Positions 6,401 through 7,600 of a stretch of 7,600 nucleotides of DNA are shown one piece after another. Position 1 is the first letter of the stretch. The number at the start of each line of letters is the position of its first letter. A program made the position numbers and the translations under genes. The stretch lies in the NCBI GenBank assembly GCA_964407285.1, contig CAYOVG010000341.1:1-7600 (forward strand). Reading direction: 5' to 3'. A model generated the notes under the pieces. That model made no database searches. It was not told the origin of the DNA and was given only the letters and a program-made list of their open reading frames with translations. This DNA is from CAYOVG01 sp964407285. GTDB taxonomy: Bacteria; Desulfobacterota; Syntrophobacteria; Syntrophobacterales; Syntrophobacteraceae.

Positions 6401-7600
6401 GGAACTGGAAACCTCCGGCGAAAGCGCAAACCGGCTCAGCCAACTGGCTCTTCGCAAAGGCTCCCGGTTCGCGCCCGTGCTGGTTCCCTGTCCTCATGCC
6501 CCGTCGAAGGATGGAGACGATCTTTCGACGCCCGTGGGCTTCTACCGGGACGGCAGTTACCTCATTACGGGCGGACTCGGCGGACTCGGCCTCGAGATTG
6601 CTTCCTGGATGGCGGAACGGGGCGCCGGGCATCTCATCCTCGTCGGCAGGAATGCGCCTTCCGGCCCGGCGAGGCTGGTGCTGGAAGAACTGGAGCGTAA
6701 GGGGACCCGGATAAAGGTAGTTCAGGCGGACGTGTCCAGTCAAGTCGATATGTTCCGCGTGTTCCGGGAGACGTGCGCATCCGCCGCGGGCGGCGCAGGC
6801 GGACACGCAACGGGCGAACCCTCCGCAGGCGAAGCCGAGGAAGCAGGTCCCGCCCCGCCGCCGCTCAAAGGCGTCATCCATGCCGCGGGGGTCCTTGAAG
6901 ACGGTCTCCTCCTGCAGCAGGACCGGGAGCGCTTCCGGCGCGTCATGGCTCCGAAGGTCGAGGGGGCATGGAACCTCCACGTGCTCACCCGCAAGATGCC
7001 CCTGGACTTTTTCATCCTCTTTTCATCGACGGCGTCCTTGCTCGGGACTCCGGGGCAGGGCAACTACGCGGCGGCCAACGCCTTCCTGGACGCCCTGGCC
7101 CGCTACCGGCGGTCTCTGGGGCTGCCGGGACTCAGCATCAACTGGGGACCATGGGCGGATACGGGAATGGCCCACCGCCTGGGGGACCGGGAGCGCGCCC
7201 TGATGGCTTCCCGCGGCGTGGGCTTCATCGCGCCGGAAGAGGGTCTGGCCATGCTGGGAAGCCTTATGGGGCGAGATGTGGCCCACGTTCAGGCGGTGGT
7301 GATTTCCATCGACTGGTCCAGGTTCATGGCGCGGATGCCTCGAGGCGTGAACGCGCCGCTTCTGGAGGCTTTCAGAAGCGAAGCCTCGAGGAACGGACCG
7401 GCAGCGACCGCGGCCGCGCCCTCCGACGGCCGACCCTCGAATAAGCCCGGGGACGGCCGCTTGCGGCCCGCGCTCGCCCGGCAACTCGAAACGGCCCCGC
7501 CGAAGGAGCGCCGTTCCCTGCTGGCGGCTCACGTGCGCTCCCTGGTGACCCTGCTGCTGGGCAGGCGTCCCGGCGAGCAGATAGCCATGCGGCAGAGGTT
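3357..7600 (+). CDS. Modular type I polyketide synthase lacking an AT domain, 5' part (docking-KS-linkers-KR-ACP)
   Basis: The gene encodes an extension module open to the right edge of the window, with 1,414 complete codons and no stop in frame. Two adjacent ATG codons (3357 and 3360) are possible starts. I chose the first, and the difference is one residue. Order by residue: coiled-coil docking segment 1-37, KS 38-473, a basic low-complexity stretch (about 480-512, with a run of five Arg), KS-AT-type linker about 513-590, low-complexity linker about 591-636, post-AT linker about 637-677, three 24-residue repeats 694-765, KR about 768-1320, and an ACP start from about 1375. No AT signature (GQGSQ, GHSxG, HAFH or YASH) occurs anywhere in the protein seen here, and there is no DH between the post-AT linker and the KR. 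The frame is continuous throughout, which argues against a simple sequencing deletion. The module would condense, then reduce to a hydroxyl, using an extender unit loaded by an AT from elsewhere. The gene follows the previous PKS by 27 bases. Confidence 0.94.
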   Translation, partial: MMDQAGADKELLSSLRKSLSVIQKLKARIEELEGARTEPIAVIGMACRFPGGADSPESFRRLLRDGGDAVGEIPPGRWDVEAFHDPNPDVPGKMYTRLGGFLRNVDLFDARFFGISALEAASMDPQQRLLLEVSWEALEHAGAIPERLSGSLTGVFVGITVNDYGRLLLDAGGSGADEGADAAIDAYFITGNTLNAAAGRVSYALGLHGPCMAVDTACSSSLVAVHLACRSLRNGECRQALAGGVNAILTPENSIALSRIKALAADGRCKTFDAGADGYGRGEGCGIVVLKRLSDALADGDNIMAVIRGSAVNQDGPSSGLTVPNGPAQEALIRAALACAGVRPQEVGYVEAHGTGTSLGDPIEVRALGSVLCEGRPHANPLVVGSVKTNIGHLESASGIASLIKVVLALCHGEIPPHLHFHNPSPHIPWDELPVAVPVRSMPWPRGEAKRIAGVSSFGFSGTNAHLIVEEAPETSSVATDGVDDIGGMPGGDGEKGETRSESRYHRRRRRQDRLLVLSARTDSALVELAGRYAEHLEAHPDLDVDDVCHTAAVGRAHFEYRLGIVGDGLESIREKLLSVVAGEERPGVFRGRARDDGTREAAGPPANGSTASSTAGNGTGDGADEAQALDCPEYPEQQAELYVRGASVDWRSFHGGGRRRKVALPTYPFQRERFWVRSVAGDGADDATGLPGEPDVRVPLHAEPDEPSGAEIGTETGPDIQVPLNAAPDEPPGADAGAETGPDVQVPLQAAPDELSYADAEPARGRLYEIRWQPAAQDGGESSPVPHGRHGPAVHGGGKGGRGDAQRGKDSRRWLIFADTEGIGRTLASRLKDRGDGSTLVFAGPVYEKREEGIYRVNPAERQDLDRFFREGARYVEDGPYHGIVYLWSIGIGSGADRPAEKVTEEELARALPQDGPGLSGCVGILYLVQSLMQAGWERLPRLWLVTRGAQQAGPSQRTVNAHQAAVWGLGRTIGMEHPDIECTLIDLDPASCPPAGAGFHVVYAAAQVKDLLPELETSGESANRLSQLALRKGSRFAPVLVPCPHAPSKDGDDLSTPVGFYRDGSYLITGGLGGLGLEIASWMAERGAGHLILVGRNAPSGPARLVLEELERKGTRIKVVQADVSSQVDMFRVFRETCASAAGGAGGHATGEPSAGEAEEAGPAPPPLKGVIHAAGVLEDGLLLQQDRERFRRVMAPKVEGAWNLHVLTRKMPLDFFILFSSTASLLGTPGQGNYAAANAFLDALARYRRSLGLPGLSINWGPWADTGMAHRLGDRERALMASRGVGFIAPEEGLAMLGSLMGRDVAHVQAVVISIDWSRFMARMPRGVNAPLLEAFRSEASRNGPAATAAAPSDGRPSNKPGDGRLRPALARQLETAPPKERRSLLAAHVRSLVTLLLGRRPGEQIAMRQR
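3468..4776 (+). other. Ketosynthase (KS) domain
   Basis: The domain performs the decarboxylative Claisen condensation that extends the chain. It opens with EPIAVIGMACRFPGG. The nucleophilic Cys is in VDTACSSSL (Cys codon 4008-4010, residue 218). The two catalytic His are in EAHGTGTSLGDP (His codon 4413-4415, residue 353) and KTNIGHLESASG (His codon 4533-4535, residue 393). The domain closes with SSFGFSGTNAHLIVEEAP. Length (about 435 residues) and the Cys-His-His triad are normal, so it should be an active extending KS, not a loading KSQ (which has Gln for Cys) or an inactive KS0. Its first acyl substrate is probably the chain on the ACP of the upstream protein. Confidence 0.96.
4893..5390 (+). 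other. KS-AT linker joined directly to post-AT linker, with the AT missing
   Basis: The first half (about 4893-5136) matches the KS-AT linker fold of the previous gene position by position. It reads LLVLSARTDSALVELAGRY, then CHTAAVGRAHFEYRLGIV and GEERPGVFRGRA, against VLAVSAKTEEALRELAVRY, then CFSAGTGRTHFNHRLAV in gene 1. The end (about 5271-5387) matches the post-AT linker: AELYVRGASVDWRSF and LPTYPFQRERFWV, against LYARGADVDWRGF and LPTYPFRRRRYWV. Between them there are only about 45 low-complexity residues (Gly, Ala, Thr, Asp) where about 300 AT residues would be. This is the layout seen in trans-AT PKS modules, where the linker pair is kept as an 'AT docking' region and a separate AT supplies the malonyl unit. 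The frame is unbroken across the junction. Confidence 0.85.
5436..5651 (+). repeat. Three in-frame tandem 72-bp repeats encoding a 24-residue acidic/proline linker
   Basis: Units lie at 5436-5507, 5508-5579 and 5580-5651, each exactly 24 codons. The shared core is GPD(V/I)QVPLxAxPDE, followed by a small-residue/acidic stretch such as PPGADAGAET. The third unit diverges in its last residues, where it leads into the KR start (GRLYEIRW). The repeats sit between the post-AT linker and the KR, exactly where a DH would be in a more reducing module. They are likely a flexible or extended spacer. Synonymous differences between the units show they are not a fresh duplication. Confidence 0.9.
5655..7320 (+). 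other. Ketoreductase (KR) domain, predicted B type (second KR), with full structural half
   Basis: The structural half starts at GRLYEIRWQP (about 5655) and includes RWLIFADTEGIG, a YHGIVYLWSI segment, LWLVTRGAQ and AAVWGLGRTIGMEHPDIECTL. The catalytic half has TGGLGGLG at 6567-6590 for NADPH. The Lys is at 6954-6956 (residue 1200), Ser at 7026-7028 (residue 1224) and Tyr at 7065-7067 (residue 1237). All catalytic residues are present. The fingerprint region reads VLEDG (LED at 6894-6902, a conservative variant of the B-type LDD), and Leu replaces Trp eight residues before the Tyr. Both point to B-type reduction giving a D-configured hydroxyl. An Ala/Gly-rich insert (about 6781-6861) lies just before KGVIHAAG. 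The domain ends with VVISIDWSRF. Confidence 0.92.
7482..7600 (+). other. Start of an acyl carrier protein (ACP) domain, cut by the window edge
   Basis: After the KR and a Pro/Ala/Ser-rich linker (about 7381-7480), the sequence LETAPPKERRSLLAAHVRSL, then VTLLLGRRPGEQI, matches the first helix and loop of a PKS ACP. The residues before the phosphopantetheine serine are the last ones seen. The DSL motif itself should lie about 10 codons beyond the window, so modification cannot be confirmed here. Confidence 0.8.

Overview
The window lies inside a modular type I polyketide synthase (PKS) locus. It has high GC content (roughly two thirds or more by eye), and almost every base is coding on the + strand. 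It holds the 3' part of one PKS gene (1-3329) and the 5' part of the next (3357 to beyond 7600), separated by 27 bases. The long open frames on the - strand and in the other + frames are GC-rich shadows of these two genes. The host cannot be named from the sequence. The high GC and the style of the KS, KR and docking segments resemble PKSs of myxobacteria, other deltaproteobacteria or cyanobacterial-type assembly lines, but this is only an impression.

Region by region. Bases 1-300 are the linker that follows a ketosynthase (KS) lying left of the window. Bases 320-1260 encode a complete acyltransferase (AT) with GHSVGEY and HAFH motifs, which predicts malonyl-CoA. The post-AT linker follows, to about 1440. 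A run of exactly 100 N (1518-1617) is an assembly gap, and the reading frame differs on its two sides, so 100 is a placeholder rather than a real length. After the gap come a ketoreductase (KR) of predicted A type, an acyl carrier protein (ACP), and a C-terminal helical docking tail ending at the stop codon at 3327-3329.

The second gene starts at 3357 (or 3360). It encodes an N-terminal coiled-coil docking segment, a KS with an intact Cys-His-His triad, a KS-AT-type linker, and then directly the post-AT linker, with no AT domain between them. Three tandem 24-residue repeats follow, then a complete KR of predicted B type, and the first third of an ACP cut off by the window edge.

Together the two proteins look like consecutive extension stations. 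Module 1 loads malonate itself, extends, and reduces. It hands the chain through a docking pair to module 2, which must obtain its extender unit from an AT elsewhere and reduces to a hydroxyl of the opposite predicted configuration. The most notable point is the AT-less module directly behind a module that carries its own AT, which suggests a mixed cis-AT/trans-AT assembly line.
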